The notes under the pieces are model-generated. The model was not told the DNA's origin. It was given only the letters and a program-made list of their open reading frames with translations, and did no database searches. The translations under genes and the position numbers were made by a program. A DNA stretch of 46,564 bases, taken from positions 1-46,564 of the forward strand of contig CACWKD010000024.1 of assembly GCA_902761345.1 (NCBI GenBank), in the 5' to 3' direction. Shown piece after piece: positions 15,221 to 24,035 of this stretch. Origin of the DNA: an uncultured Ruminococcus sp. (GTDB lineage: Bacteria; Bacillota; Clostridia; Oscillospirales; Acutalibacteraceae). Every line of letters starts with the position of its first letter. The stretch's first letter is position 1.

Positions 15221-16510
15221 ATGTTTTTTAGAATGATCAGAGGAACTCTTTTCCGTCAATGGAAAAAGATGATAATGATAGCATTTACCATAGCTTTGGG
15301 AGCTTCGCTTGCAACGGCAATGCTCAGCGTAATGCTTGATGTCGGAGATAAGGTCAATCAGGAGCTGAAAACCTACGGCGCTAATATTACTGTTATCCCA
15401 AAAGAAACATCGGTATTGAGCGAGCTGTACGAACTGGAAGGAGATAATTCCGCAAAAGCATATCTCAAAGAGGACGAATTGGGTAAAATTAAGACAATTT
15501 TCTGGGCGTTTAATATAGTGGATTATGCCCCATTTGTTAATGTAACTGCCACTCTTGATAATTCAGACGAAGTAACGGTTTACGGAAGCTGGTTTAATCA
15601 TCATATGGAACTGCCCACAGGCGAACAGCTTGACGCAGGAATAACAAGTATGAGAAGTTGGTGGGAGATAACAGAGGGCAGTTGGCTTGACGAGAGTAGA
15701 TCTTCGGGCAATAACGAGGCAATGGTAGGTAAGGCATTTGCCGAAAAAGAGAATATCAGCGTCGGCGACAAAATTCATCTCATAGGCTCAAAGGGAGATA
15801 GTGATTTTACTGTTGTAGGAATATTTGACGCAGGCGGTACAGAGGACGATTACATTTTTGCACAATTAAACGAGGTGCAGGAACTCGGCGGACTTGACGG
15901 TTGTATTGACAGTATAGAGGTAAGCGCTATTACAACACCCGATAATGAGCTTGCTGAAAAAGCCGCTAAAGACCCGTCGTCACTTACGGTCAGCCAATAT
16001 GAAACTTGGTACTGTACAGCGTATGTAAGCTCTATATGCTATCAGATACAGGAAGTTATTACAGACTCGGTAGCTTCTCCTGTAAGACAGGTAGCAGATT
16101 CGGAGGGTGCTATACTTGAAAAAACACAGCTTCTTATGATACTGATAACTATACTCAGTCTGATAGGCGCGTCGCTTGGTATCTGCAATCTTGTTACCGC
16201 AAGCGTAATGGAACGCAGCAGCGAGATAGGACTTATGAAAGCGATAGGAGCACAAAACAGTTCTGTATCGGGACTTGTATTAACAGAGATATTTATTACT
16301 GCTATATTGGGCGGTATAGGCGGATTTTTTGCAGGATTGGGATTTGCGCAGATAATAGGACATTCAGTATTCGGCTCGTCAATAACTATGCGTCCGATGG
16401 TTATACCGATTGTTGCGGTTCTGGTAGTCATAGTTACTCTTATCGGCAGTATTCCTGCTATAAGAATGCTTTTAAGACTTCGCCCGACAGAAGTTTTGCA
16501 CGGCAGATAA
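15221..16510 (+). CDS. ABC permease of the P19 iron system (first)
   Basis: A 429-aa FtsX/MacB-fold permease matching Cj1661 in position. It has an N-terminal helix (about 19-40), a large extracytoplasmic domain starting YGANITVIPKE, and three C-terminal helices with the MERSSEIGLMKAIGA coupling segment between helices 2 and 3. It lies 12 bases after the DUF2318 gene (AAGGGGGTG ribosome site) and is followed after 13 bases by a second permease, so the two probably form a heterodimer with the ATPase at 17705. Such MacB-type pairs move substrates on the outer face rather than importing directly; the exact role in iron uptake is unsettled. Confidence 0.85.
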   Translation: MFFRMIRGTLFRQWKKMIMIAFTIALGASLATAMLSVMLDVGDKVNQELKTYGANITVIPKETSVLSELYELEGDNSAKAYLKEDELGKIKTIFWAFNIVDYAPFVNVTATLDNSDEVTVYGSWFNHHMELPTGEQLDAGITSMRSWWEITEGSWLDESRSSGNNEAMVGKAFAEKENISVGDKIHLIGSKGDSDFTVVGIFDAGGTEDDYIFAQLNEVQELGGLDGCIDSIEVSAITTPDNELAEKAAKDPSSLTVSQYETWYCTAYVSSICYQIQEVITDSVASPVRQVADSEGAILEKTQLLMILITILSLIGASLGICNLVTASVMERSSEIGLMKAIGAQNSSVSGLVLTEIFITAILGGIGGFFAGLGFAQIIGHSVFGSSITMRPMVIPIVAVLVVIVTLIGSIPAIRMLLRLRPTEVLHGR

Positions 16511-16523
16511 TCGGAGGTACTGT

Positions 16524-17675
16524 ATGAAGAAAAGAAGAATGTACTTTAAAATGATAACAGCGTCTTTGATGCGAAGACGTTCGAGAATGATCGTGGCTCT
16601 GCTGTCAATAGCGATAGGGGCAACTGTTTTATCGGGACTTCTTACCATATACTATGATGTTCCTCGACAGCTTGGGGCGCAGTTTAGAAATTACGGCGCA
16701 AATATGATACTAACATCAACCGAGGAGAACTTATCCCTTGAAGATGTTGATCAGGCAGTTTCTGTTATAAAAAGCGGCGATGTTGTCGGAGTTGCTCCTT
16801 ACAGATACGAAAATGTAAGAATTAACGAGATACCCGTTGTTGCGGCGGGTACTCAGATGAGCGGCGCAAAATCAACAAGTCCGTACTGGTCTGTTGAAGG
16901 GGAGTGGCCTGCACAGAACGGTGAATTAATGGTTGGCGCAAAGGTAGCGGATAAATTCCGATTGAAACAGGGAGATAGTATCGCTGTAAGCTTTACTCCC
17001 GATGAAAAGGATACAAATGACGAGGTAGTTGTTGACAGTTCTATTGACTTTAAGATAACGGGAATACTTGACACGGGCGGTTCGGAAGAGGAATACGTTT
17101 ATATGTCGCTGGACGATCTCGAAGAGCTTACGGGAGATAAAGGTATAGTAAATATTGCCGAACTCAGCGTATCTGCACAATCTGATGAACTAATCGCTTA
17201 TGCAGATACTATTTCAAATTCAGTTTCATCTGTAAGCGCAAGACTTGTTAAGAGGGTTACGGCTTCGGAAACTACCGTACTTACAAAATTGCAGGCTCTT
17301 GTACTGCTTGTAACTATTGTAGTGCTTGCGCTTACTATGATATGCGTTTTTACTACAATGGCGGCAGTTGTTGCGGAGAGAAGAAAAGAAATAGGTTTGA
17401 GAAAAGCAATAGGTGCGTCAGACAAGAGTATTATTGCAGAATTTGTCGGAGAGAGTATGCTGCTGGGCTTGCTTGGAGGAATACTCGGAACTGTGCTTGG
17501 ATTTATTTTTGCGCAGCAGGTAAGCGTAAACGTATTCGGCAGTTCGATTTCGTTCAGACCGCTTCTTATACCTATAACAATTTTTGCGTCTATGGCGGTA
17601 ACGGCATTATCAAGCCTGCTGCCGATAAGAAGCGCAACAGACGTAGATCCTGCTTTGGTACTAAAGGGTGAGTAA
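16524..17675 (+). CDS. ABC permease of the P19 iron system (second)
   Basis: A 383-aa FtsX/MacB-fold permease matching Cj1662. It has helix 1 at about 23-43, an outside domain beginning YGANMILTS, then three helices with the AERRKEIGLRKAIGA coupling segment. It shares the YGAN start of the outside domain with its partner gene, which shows common ancestry. The ribosome site is GGAGG. It is followed by the ATPase after 29 bases. Confidence 0.85.
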   Translation: MKKRRMYFKMITASLMRRRSRMIVALLSIAIGATVLSGLLTIYYDVPRQLGAQFRNYGANMILTSTEENLSLEDVDQAVSVIKSGDVVGVAPYRYENVRINEIPVVAAGTQMSGAKSTSPYWSVEGEWPAQNGELMVGAKVADKFRLKQGDSIAVSFTPDEKDTNDEVVVDSSIDFKITGILDTGGSEEEYVYMSLDDLEELTGDKGIVNIAELSVSAQSDELIAYADTISNSVSSVSARLVKRVTASETTVLTKLQALVLLVTIVVLALTMICVFTTMAAVVAERRKEIGLRKAIGASDKSIIAEFVGESMLLGLLGGILGTVLGFIFAQQVSVNVFGSSISFRPLLIPITIFASMAVTALSSLLPIRSATDVDPALVLKGE

Positions 17676-17704
17676 GTACAAATAATGCTCGGGAGGAAAT
17701 TAAA

Positions 17705-18403
17705 ATGAGCTTGTTAGAACTGAAAAATGTTTCAAAAATATACGGCGAACTGCATGCGCTTGACAATGTAAGCTTAAAGGTTGAAAAGGGCGAGTGGGTT
17801 TCTATAATGGGTCCGTCGGGTTCGGGCAAAAGTACAATGATGAATATTATAGGCTGTATGGATAAACCGACTAAGGGAGAGGTTTTGCTTGACGGAGTGG
17901 ATATTTCTAAGGAGAGCAGCAAAAACCTAACAACTATACGCCGTGATAAAATAGGTCTTATATTCCAGCAGTTTCATCTTGTAAATTATTTAACTGCATT
18001 GGAAAATGTAATGCTTGCGCAGTATTATCACAGTATCCCCGATGAAAAAGAGGCTATGGAGGCGCTTGAAAGAGTTGGACTTGCAGACAGAGCAAAACAT
18101 CTTCCAAGTCAGCTTTCGGGAGGAGAGCAGCAGAGAGTATGCGTTGCCCGCGCATTGATAAACCACCCCGAAATAATTCTTGCCGACGAACCGACAGGTA
18201 ACCTTGACGAAGCGAACGAAAAGGTTGTAGTTGACCTTTTCCATAAGCTGCACGATGAGGGTACTACTCTTGTAGTGGTAACACACGATCCCGAGGTTGC
18301 AGAGGTGGCGCAGAGAATGATAGTTCTCAGAAGCGGACGTCTTTCAAAAGAAGTGGTAAATCGTAATTTTACAGGAAAAATAAAATTGGAAGATAATAAC
18401 TGA
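17705..18403 (+). CDS. ABC ATPase of the P19 iron system
   Basis: A 232-aa ATPase matching Cj1663: Walker A GPSGSGKST, Q-loop IFQQFHLV, signature LSGGEQQR, Walker B IILADEPTG and switch VVTHD. It is the last gene of the FTR1/P19 operon. Campylobacter has thioredoxin-like genes (Cj1664/1665) after this point; none is present here, and instead a separately promoted FMN lipoprotein follows. Confidence 0.9.
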   Translation: MSLLELKNVSKIYGELHALDNVSLKVEKGEWVSIMGPSGSGKSTMMNIIGCMDKPTKGEVLLDGVDISKESSKNLTTIRRDKIGLIFQQFHLVNYLTALENVMLAQYYHSIPDEKEAMEALERVGLADRAKHLPSQLSGGEQQRVCVARALINHPEIILADEPTGNLDEANEKVVVDLFHKLHDEGTTLVVVTHDPEVAEVAQRMIVLRSGRLSKEVVNRNFTGKIKLEDNN

Positions 18404-18449
18404 TTGTAAATAAATGACAATTTTGTTGTTAGTAAATGATGAAATTCTA

Positions 18450-18458
18450 TGATATAAT
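18450..18458 (+). promoter_or_regulatory. extended -10 promoter for the FMN lipoprotein
   Basis: TGaTATAAT (18450-18458) is an extended -10 element. No good -35 lies at 17 bases (TTGTTA at 18426-18431 is 21 bases away). It gives the lipoprotein its own start besides any read-through from the iron operon. Confidence 0.5.
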
Positions 18459-18481
18459 GATACAGATAGGAGCAGTGCAAT

Positions 18482-18934
18482 ATGAAAAAATCCTATATTG
18501 CGAGTGCTTTGGCAGCAGCAGCCGTTATAATGGCGCTTGTAGGCTGTTCGGGTACGGCGAATTATAATGACGGTACATATACTGCAAGAAGTCAGGAATA
18601 TGTGAATAATGAAGATGAGTCTGTTGCAGGCAACGGATACGGAGAGGTTACATTGACAATTAAAGATAACAAGATAACAGATTGTACATTTGTAACTTAC
18701 GAACTTGACGGAACTCAAAAAGACGAAAACTACGGCAAAGAAAACGGAGAGATAAAGAATAAGGATTTCTACAATAAAGCACAGAAAGCGCTTGCAGCTT
18801 GTGAGAAATATGCTCAGTCGCTTGTTGAACAGGGTAGCCTTGACGGTGTGGACGCAATCAGCGGCGCAACGATAAACTACAATGAGTTTACCGAAGCGGT
18901 AGAGGAGGCACTAAAGCAGGCAGAAGCGAAATGA
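18482..18934 (+). CDS. FMN-binding (flavinylated) extracytoplasmic lipoprotein
   Basis: A 150-aa lipoprotein (lipobox ALVGC, Cys22) with one FMN_bind domain. The site DAISGAT ends in Thr130, the residue to which ApbE would attach FMN through a phosphodiester bond (known for this family). The compact form resembles one half of PplA-type electron carriers. No ApbE gene is in the window. It sits between the P19 iron operon and fumarate-reductase genes, so it may carry electrons to Fe(III) or to another outside acceptor. Its own promoter and the hairpin that follows suggest strong, separate expression. Confidence 0.85.
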   Translation: MKKSYIASALAAAAVIMALVGCSGTANYNDGTYTARSQEYVNNEDESVAGNGYGEVTLTIKDNKITDCTFVTYELDGTQKDENYGKENGEIKNKDFYNKAQKALAACEKYAQSLVEQGSLDGVDAISGATINYNEFTEAVEEALKQAEAK

Positions 18935-18947
18935 TTTAAAAAAATTG

Positions 18948-18976
18948 CCCGAAGCTGTAATATATGCTTCGGGTTT
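18948..18976 (+). terminator. hairpin after the FMN lipoprotein
   Basis: CCCGAAGC (18948-18955) pairs with GCTTCGGG (18966-18973), followed by a short TTT. It is a weak terminator or attenuator before the fumarate-reductase operon, for which I find no clear promoter of its own. Confidence 0.55.
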
Positions 18977-18999
18977 ACTGCTATAAAAAGGTGAATGAT

Positions 19000-19536
19000 A
19001 TGAAAACTATGAAACATTTAGCTGTAACTATAATAATACTGTTTCTTATAATAGGTATACCGTTTATGAATACAAGCTATTTTAAACAGCTCATCACAGA
19101 AAATACGGACGCACAGACAAGCGCCTCTGTTATTACTGATAAGCCCTCGGGAAATTACAAGGTAATAATAAATCTTGATAAACACACAGATAAAGAAACC
19201 TTGTCACAGTGGCACGATTTTTTTGAGGGGGAAGATGTATCTTTTATTTTTGAGGATATAGTCTGTACAGTTGCAGACGGCGACAATACGGCAATGGAGC
19301 TTGCGGAGAATTTCAGGTCAAGACTTCCCGAAAATCAAATGATAATTAAAACGGAAGACCCTGTGCTTATGCTGTCAAAAGCTGAGTACGGCTTGTTTGA
19401 TGTGGTGATAATATCGGAGGAGTTTGCAAATATATTTAATGCCGAAACGGTTTATAGCTGTGATTTTGCAGATGTAATTAATATTAATGATAATACACAG
19501 GATAAAGAAACAGGGGATAGTTATGAGAAAATTTAA
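19000..19536 (+). CDS. unknown single-helix anchored protein, first gene of frd-like operon
   Basis: A 178-aa protein I do not recognise. It has an N-terminal signal anchor or uncleaved signal (about residues 5-22), a Thr/Ser-rich linker, then a predicted alpha/beta domain of about 120 residues that would lie outside, with two Cys far apart. The ATG at 19000 has AAAAGGTGA upstream; the in-frame ATG at 18964 lies inside the preceding hairpin and is unlikely. It overlaps the next gene by 14 bases, so it is translationally tied to the cytochrome b subunit and may be an accessory part of that complex. Confidence 0.6.
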   Translation: MKTMKHLAVTIIILFLIIGIPFMNTSYFKQLITENTDAQTSASVITDKPSGNYKVIINLDKHTDKETLSQWHDFFEGEDVSFIFEDIVCTVADGDNTAMELAENFRSRLPENQMIIKTEDPVLMLSKAEYGLFDVVIISEEFANIFNAETVYSCDFADVININDNTQDKETGDSYEKI

Positions 19537-20071
19537 CGCAGTATTAAGTGTGACGCTGCTTACGGTGTTTTTGGTACATATTATCAGCGGGATATTCAAT
19601 TTATGCGGTTTCATATCGGGCGGCAGCATTTTTCTTACAGCCTTAACGCATACAATGGAACTGTTAGCGGCAATTCATCTTGTAATAGGAGTAAAACTCA
19701 CAGCAAACAGTGTTATTGCCGTAAAAAAATCGGGAGTTTCTTATTTTAAGGAAAACAAGATTTTCTGGATAAGGCGAATTAGCGGCGCTGCCGTAATCTT
19801 TTTTATAGTATGTCATGTTATTATTTTCACGAAAAAAAACGATACCGCTTTCAGATTAAACTATTTCGGAGCGGTACAGCTTGTATCACAGATATTAATG
19901 GTACTATCTGTGGCTGTACACGTTCTTACAAACATTAAACCTCTTATGCTGTCGCTTGGCATAAGCAGGTACAAGAGTTTTATAACAGATATTCTTGCGG
20001 TGCTGTCGGTGATACTTTTGCTGTCAGGGGTAGGTTTTACAGTGTATTATTTCAGGTGGACTTTTATTTGA
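19523..20071 (+). CDS. cytochrome b membrane anchor of fumarate reductase/succinate dehydrogenase (type B-like)
   Basis: A 182-aa protein with five predicted helices (about 5-25, 37-58, 84-103, 117-137, 153-176). Helices 1-4 each carry at least one His (His19, His43 or His52, His98, His133), which suits the two b hemes of type B SdhC/FrdC anchors. It would bind quinone and hand electrons to or from the FrdB-like subunit. AGGGGAT lies just before the ATG at 19523; an upstream in-frame ATG at 19487 lacks a site. It is 11 bases before the flavoprotein gene. Overall identity to known anchors is hard to judge by eye, so the call rests on topology, His pattern and context. Confidence 0.7.
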   Translation: MRKFNAVLSVTLLTVFLVHIISGIFNLCGFISGGSIFLTALTHTMELLAAIHLVIGVKLTANSVIAVKKSGVSYFKENKIFWIRRISGAAVIFFIVCHVIIFTKKNDTAFRLNYFGAVQLVSQILMVLSVAVHVLTNIKPLMLSLGISRYKSFITDILAVLSVILLLSGVGFTVYYFRWTFI

Positions 20072-20082
20072 GGGTGTGACTT

Positions 20083-21669
20083 ATGGAGAGTGTAAATATT
20101 ATAGGCGCAGGTCTTGCAGGATTATCGGCAGCGATTACGCTTGCACAAAACGGAATTAAATGTAATTTGTTTTCGTTACAACCCTCTGAGCGCGCACAGT
20201 CTGTTCTTGCGGAGGGTGGAATAAACGGCGCGTTAAACACTATGGGTGAAGATGACTGTACAGAAAATCACTATAACGATACAATGAAAGGCGGAGTATA
20301 CCTTGCAGACCCGAATGCGGTAGATAGTTTGACACAAAACGCACCCGACATAATAAGAATGCTGCAGTCTATCGGAGTGCCGTTTAATACTAAGGATAAT
20401 GAAATAGTGCTGAGAAATTTCGGAGGACAAAAGAAAAAACGTACAGCCTATGCACGAAGCAGTACGGGCAAGATAATAATGAACGCTATGATTGACGAGT
20501 GCAGAAAGTATGAAAAAAAAGGTTTAGTAAACCGCTGTTCTCATCACGAGCTTATAAAATTGCTGATTAAAAATAAAAAATGTTTTGGCGTCAGAATAAA
20601 GGACACATATACAGGTGTGATAAACGACTATTACGGAACAGTTATAGCAGCGTGCGGAGGAATGAACGGATTTTTCCCCGAAATGATAACAGGCACAACT
20701 CAGAACAGCGGAGAGGCTGCGGCATTGATGTTTAGTCAGGGGGTAGAGTTCTCAAACCTTGAAATGCTCCAGTTTCACCCTACAACGATAGGTATTCCAA
20801 ACAAACGCTGTCTTGTAACAGAGGCGGCAAGGGGAGAGGGCGGCAGACTGTTTATTGAGAGAAACGGTGAGAAATGGTACTTTATGGAGGAGAAATATCC
20901 CGAACTCAAAAACCTTATGCCCAGAGATGTTGTGTCACGGGAGATGTTTTTTGTCAGGAGAATGGAAGATTGCAGCGGTGAAGTATATCTTGATATGACA
21001 GGTCTTTCGGAGGACGTATGGCAGAATAAGCTGTCAGATTTAAGGGAGGAGATTATTCATTATCTCGGTAAAGACCCCAAAGTATTGCCGATACCCGTAC
21101 ACGAAGGAATACACTACTTTATGGGTGGGATAAATACAGATGAAAGACACAGTACCAACATAAAATATCTCTATGCAGCGGGAGAATGTACAAGTCAGTA
21201 TCACGGTGCAAACCGCCTCGGAGGCAATTCAATGCTCGGTGCGATTTACGGAGGAAAGAGGGCTGCTTTATCAGTGATCGAAGATAACGGATTTAACGAA
21301 CACCCTGTTTTTGATATGGAAATCTGCGACGATACACCTGCAAGATACTCCGTAATAATAAAGATAAGAGATATACTGCTGTCATCAATGGGTATAGTGA
21401 GAAACGAACAGACGCTCGCAAATGCGCACAGCGAACTTAGCAATTTTGCAGCGGGGGAGAAGTTATCCGAAAGGGAGAAAAGACGCGTATCTTTAGCAAT
21501 AGCTATGATAACAAGCGCAGAACAGAGAAAAGAGAGCCGAGGGGCGCATTATCGTGAGGATTATCCCGAAACAGATGATAAGTACAAAAAGATAATAGTA
21601 TCAGCGTTCAAGGACGGAGAGGTTTTAACAGAGTTTAGACAGATACCGCAAAGGAGGGTGCAAAAATGA
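20083..21669 (+). CDS. frdA: fumarate reductase/succinate dehydrogenase flavoprotein subunit
   Basis: A 528-aa flavoprotein of the type B SdhA/FrdA group. It has the FAD-binding GAGLAG at the N-terminus, AEGGINGALNT (43-53), FGGQKKKRTAYA, the substrate residue His232 in HPTT, EAARGEGG, the catalytic Arg281 in MPRDVVSRE, His344 in HYFMGG, and HGANRLGGNS. The position of the FAD-linking His in SdhA/FrdA (RSHxxxxxGG) is Gln39 here (RAQSVLAEGG), so FAD is probably not covalently held. The C-terminal domain is shorter than usual (528 versus about 580-650). With the FrdB and cytochrome b genes it should form a quinol:fumarate reductase. L-aspartate oxidase is less likely because of the dedicated Fe-S and anchor subunits. 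Confidence 0.83.
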   Translation: MESVNIIGAGLAGLSAAITLAQNGIKCNLFSLQPSERAQSVLAEGGINGALNTMGEDDCTENHYNDTMKGGVYLADPNAVDSLTQNAPDIIRMLQSIGVPFNTKDNEIVLRNFGGQKKKRTAYARSSTGKIIMNAMIDECRKYEKKGLVNRCSHHELIKLLIKNKKCFGVRIKDTYTGVINDYYGTVIAACGGMNGFFPEMITGTTQNSGEAAALMFSQGVEFSNLEMLQFHPTTIGIPNKRCLVTEAARGEGGRLFIERNGEKWYFMEEKYPELKNLMPRDVVSREMFFVRRMEDCSGEVYLDMTGLSEDVWQNKLSDLREEIIHYLGKDPKVLPIPVHEGIHYFMGGINTDERHSTNIKYLYAAGECTSQYHGANRLGGNSMLGAIYGGKRAALSVIEDNGFNEHPVFDMEICDDTPARYSVIIKIRDILLSSMGIVRNEQTLANAHSELSNFAAGEKLSEREKRRVSLAIAMITSAEQRKESRGAHYREDYPETDDKYKKIIVSAFKDGEVLTEFRQIPQRRVQK

Positions 21670-22391
21670 AATACAGGCTTGAAATAATGCGTCAAAAGGA
21701 CAGTACCTCCGAACCGTACTTACAGTGTATAGACTATGAAACAGACGATTGCAACACAGCTGTTTCCACGGCGTTAAGTCAGATAAACAACAACGGAAAC
21801 TACAAAGATATTAACGGCAATATAGTTTCTCATATTTCGTGGGAGTGCAGCTGTCTGCAAAAAAAATGCGGCGCTTGCGCTATGGTCATAAATTCAAAAC
21901 CTCGTCTTGCCTGCGATACAAAGCTGTCGGAATGTAATATAAACGGGGTTGTAAAAATAGAGCCTTTGAAAAAATTTCCCGTTGTATCAGATTTAACCGT
22001 GGACAGGAGTATTATGTTTGAAAATCTAAAGGCAATAAATGCGTGGCTGTCAAGCGAGTATAGATCGGACGATAAAACTAATAATACAGCATACATTTCG
22101 TCACGCTGTTTACAGTGCGGCTGCTGTCTGGAAGTATGCCCTAACTTTTATGCAGGGTCTGAATTTTTTGGAACTTCTGTTCTTGCGCCAATGTCAAGAG
22201 TGATCACCTTATCGGAGAATGAGGATTTAAAAGCAGCGTCAAAACTATACAAGAAAAACTATTACAGCGGCTGCGGAAAATCTTTAGCATGCAAAGATGT
22301 CTGTCCTGCAAAGATAGATGTTGACGATTTGCTTGTAAACTCAAACGCAGCGGCAGTATGGAGGATAGGGTTTGGAAAAAAGAAAAGATAA
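21666..22391 (+). CDS. frdB: fumarate reductase/succinate dehydrogenase iron-sulfur subunit
   Basis: A 241-aa subunit with all three clusters encoded: [2Fe-2S] Cys63, Cys68, Cys71 and Cys83; [4Fe-4S] in CLQCGCCLEVCP (148-159); and [3Fe-4S] Cys154, Cys203 and Cys209 or Cys213 region. It carries electrons between FAD in FrdA and heme b in the anchor. The start overlaps the frdA stop by 4 bases and has AGGAGGG upstream. Length is normal for the family. The C-terminus overlaps the transglutaminase-like gene by 20 bases. Confidence 0.88.
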   Translation: MKYRLEIMRQKDSTSEPYLQCIDYETDDCNTAVSTALSQINNNGNYKDINGNIVSHISWECSCLQKKCGACAMVINSKPRLACDTKLSECNINGVVKIEPLKKFPVVSDLTVDRSIMFENLKAINAWLSSEYRSDDKTNNTAYISSRCLQCGCCLEVCPNFYAGSEFFGTSVLAPMSRVITLSENEDLKAASKLYKKNYYSGCGKSLACKDVCPAKIDVDDLLVNSNAAAVWRIGFGKKKR

Positions 22392-23280
22392 GATATTGAT
22401 TTTATCGGCAATGTCACTTATTCTTGCGGTGCTCACTGTAATGAATGGGGTACTGTCAAATATGTTTTTTGCAGAGAGAAATCACTACGATGTAAGCCGT
22501 GATTTAAGTATATATTTTGCAAATGCAGATGATGTGATAGATGCTGTAAGGCAATGTCTGAAACGCAGCGACAGACGCATTATGATAGAATTTTATGCCG
22601 AAAGCGACAGTATGGAGGATATAGACGATATTGCGGGGGAGATTATGGAGTTTGCCTGCGCAGAAACCGAAAACTCCGATGAGGGAGATTATCTTCGCTT
22701 CAGATACGGTGGATATGATATTTATTACAGTCATATTCCAAAGAAAGACAAGTTTTACTATACGATTGAAATTGCTCCACGATATTATACAACGCACGAG
22801 CAGGAAGAAAAGGTAAGCGCAGAGATAGAGCGGATAATATCTTCCTTTAATTTTGATAAAAATACAACTGATTATGAAAAATTTATACGGATATATAATT
22901 ACATTTATGATACAGTAAGCTATGACAAAGTTCATAAGAATAATGTAAATAACCACATAAAGACAACGGCATATTCGGCGTTGTTTTATCATACGGCAGT
23001 ATGTCAGGGATACAGCTCTCTTATGTACAGAATGTTAAAGGAGTGCGGTATCAATACAAGAGTTGTTACGGGTAAGGCTGTGTATGACAATGGTGAGGAG
23101 TATCATTCTTGGAATATAGTATGTTTGGACGGTTTGTATTATAATGTGGATATTACGTGGGATAAGCAAAGTAATTCCAAAGACTATTTTCTGAAATCCG
23201 AAGATGATTTTGCAAACCATAAAAGAGATAAGGAGTTTACGGAACAGGAGTTTACACAGCGTTATCCGATGAATTTATAG
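22372..23280 (+). CDS. transglutaminase-like extracytoplasmic protein
   Basis: A 302-aa protein with an N-terminal signal anchor (about 8-30) and a C-terminal transglutaminase/protease fold. The triad is visible: Cys in AVCQGYSSLMYR, His in EYHSWNIV and Asp in VDITWD. Related proteins cleave or remodel peptides at the cell surface, and no substrate can be named. The TTG start at 22372 is supported by GGAGGA at 22360-22365 inside frdB, so it is co-translated with the reductase genes. Why it belongs to this operon is unclear. Confidence 0.8.
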   Translation: MEKRKDKILILSAMSLILAVLTVMNGVLSNMFFAERNHYDVSRDLSIYFANADDVIDAVRQCLKRSDRRIMIEFYAESDSMEDIDDIAGEIMEFACAETENSDEGDYLRFRYGGYDIYYSHIPKKDKFYYTIEIAPRYYTTHEQEEKVSAEIERIISSFNFDKNTTDYEKFIRIYNYIYDTVSYDKVHKNNVNNHIKTTAYSALFYHTAVCQGYSSLMYRMLKECGINTRVVTGKAVYDNGEEYHSWNIVCLDGLYYNVDITWDKQSNSKDYFLKSEDDFANHKRDKEFTEQEFTQRYPMNL

Positions 23281-23309
23281 AAACGCTTTAAAAATATTTG
23301 GAGGAAAAA

Positions 23310-24026
23310 ATGGCTACATATGTAATATCCGATGTTCACGGCAGATATGATAAATTTACAGAAATGCTTGATATAATCGACTTAAAAGACGATGATACAT
23401 TATATATACTCGGAGATGTTCTTGACAGAGGTCCCGAACCAATAAAAGTCATCTTGAAAATAATGGAAATGCCAAATGTAATAATGCTGCGAGGCAACCA
23501 CGAGGAAATGGCTATGAAATGTCTGCCTACATTAGTTGAAGAATTGACAGAAAGTATGATCTCGTCACTTAACGATATTTTTATAAACGATTTTATGATT
23601 TGGACAACAAACGGAAATCAGCCAACGCTTGACGGATTTTATGTTTTGGATAAAGATACAAAGAATAAGGTTCTTGAATACATCGGCAGCACTATACTTT
23701 ATAAGAGTTTGACAGTCGGCGGTAATGAGTATCTGCTTGTTCATGCGGGATTGGGTAATTTTTCTCCGGATAAGCTTATGGAGGAATACACTGTAAATGA
23801 GCTTGTGTGGGATCGCGCAGATTATGAGAAACAGTATTTTGATGATAAATTCCTTGTTACAGGTCATACGCCTACTCAGACGATAGACTGCTGCGAAAAC
23901 CCCGGTTATATTTACCGCAGTAAAAACCATATTGCAATAGACTGCGGAGCGTGTTTCAAAACAGGCAGACTTGCAGCAATTTGTCTTGATACGGGAGAAG
24001 AATTTTATACCTCGGAAACAGAATAA
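23310..24026 (+). CDS. PPP-family metallophosphatase (Ser/Thr phosphatase-like)
   Basis: A 238-aa calcineurin-type phosphoesterase with SDVHGRYDK, GDVLDRGPEP, RGNHEE, LLVHAG and GHTPTQ, the full set of two-metal ligands. This is the bacterial lambda/PrpA-like PPP group, acting on phosphoproteins or Ap4A-type substrates. The ATG at 23310 has GGAGG at 23300-23304; an upstream TTG overlapping that site is rejected. It is a stand-alone gene ending at a terminator. Confidence 0.87.
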   Translation: MATYVISDVHGRYDKFTEMLDIIDLKDDDTLYILGDVLDRGPEPIKVILKIMEMPNVIMLRGNHEEMAMKCLPTLVEELTESMISSLNDIFINDFMIWTTNGNQPTLDGFYVLDKDTKNKVLEYIGSTILYKSLTVGGNEYLLVHAGLGNFSPDKLMEEYTVNELVWDRADYEKQYFDDKFLVTGHTPTQTIDCCENPGYIYRSKNHIAIDCGACFKTGRLAAICLDTGEEFYTSETE

Positions 24027-24035
24027 TATTTAAAA

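Noticed and set aside
20083..21669. Flavoprotein as L-aspartate oxidase (NadB)
   Set aside because: Short length and Gln at the FAD-link site recall NadB, but the conserved blocks follow type B SdhA/FrdA and dedicated FrdB and cytochrome b genes are adjacent, with no nadA or nadC.
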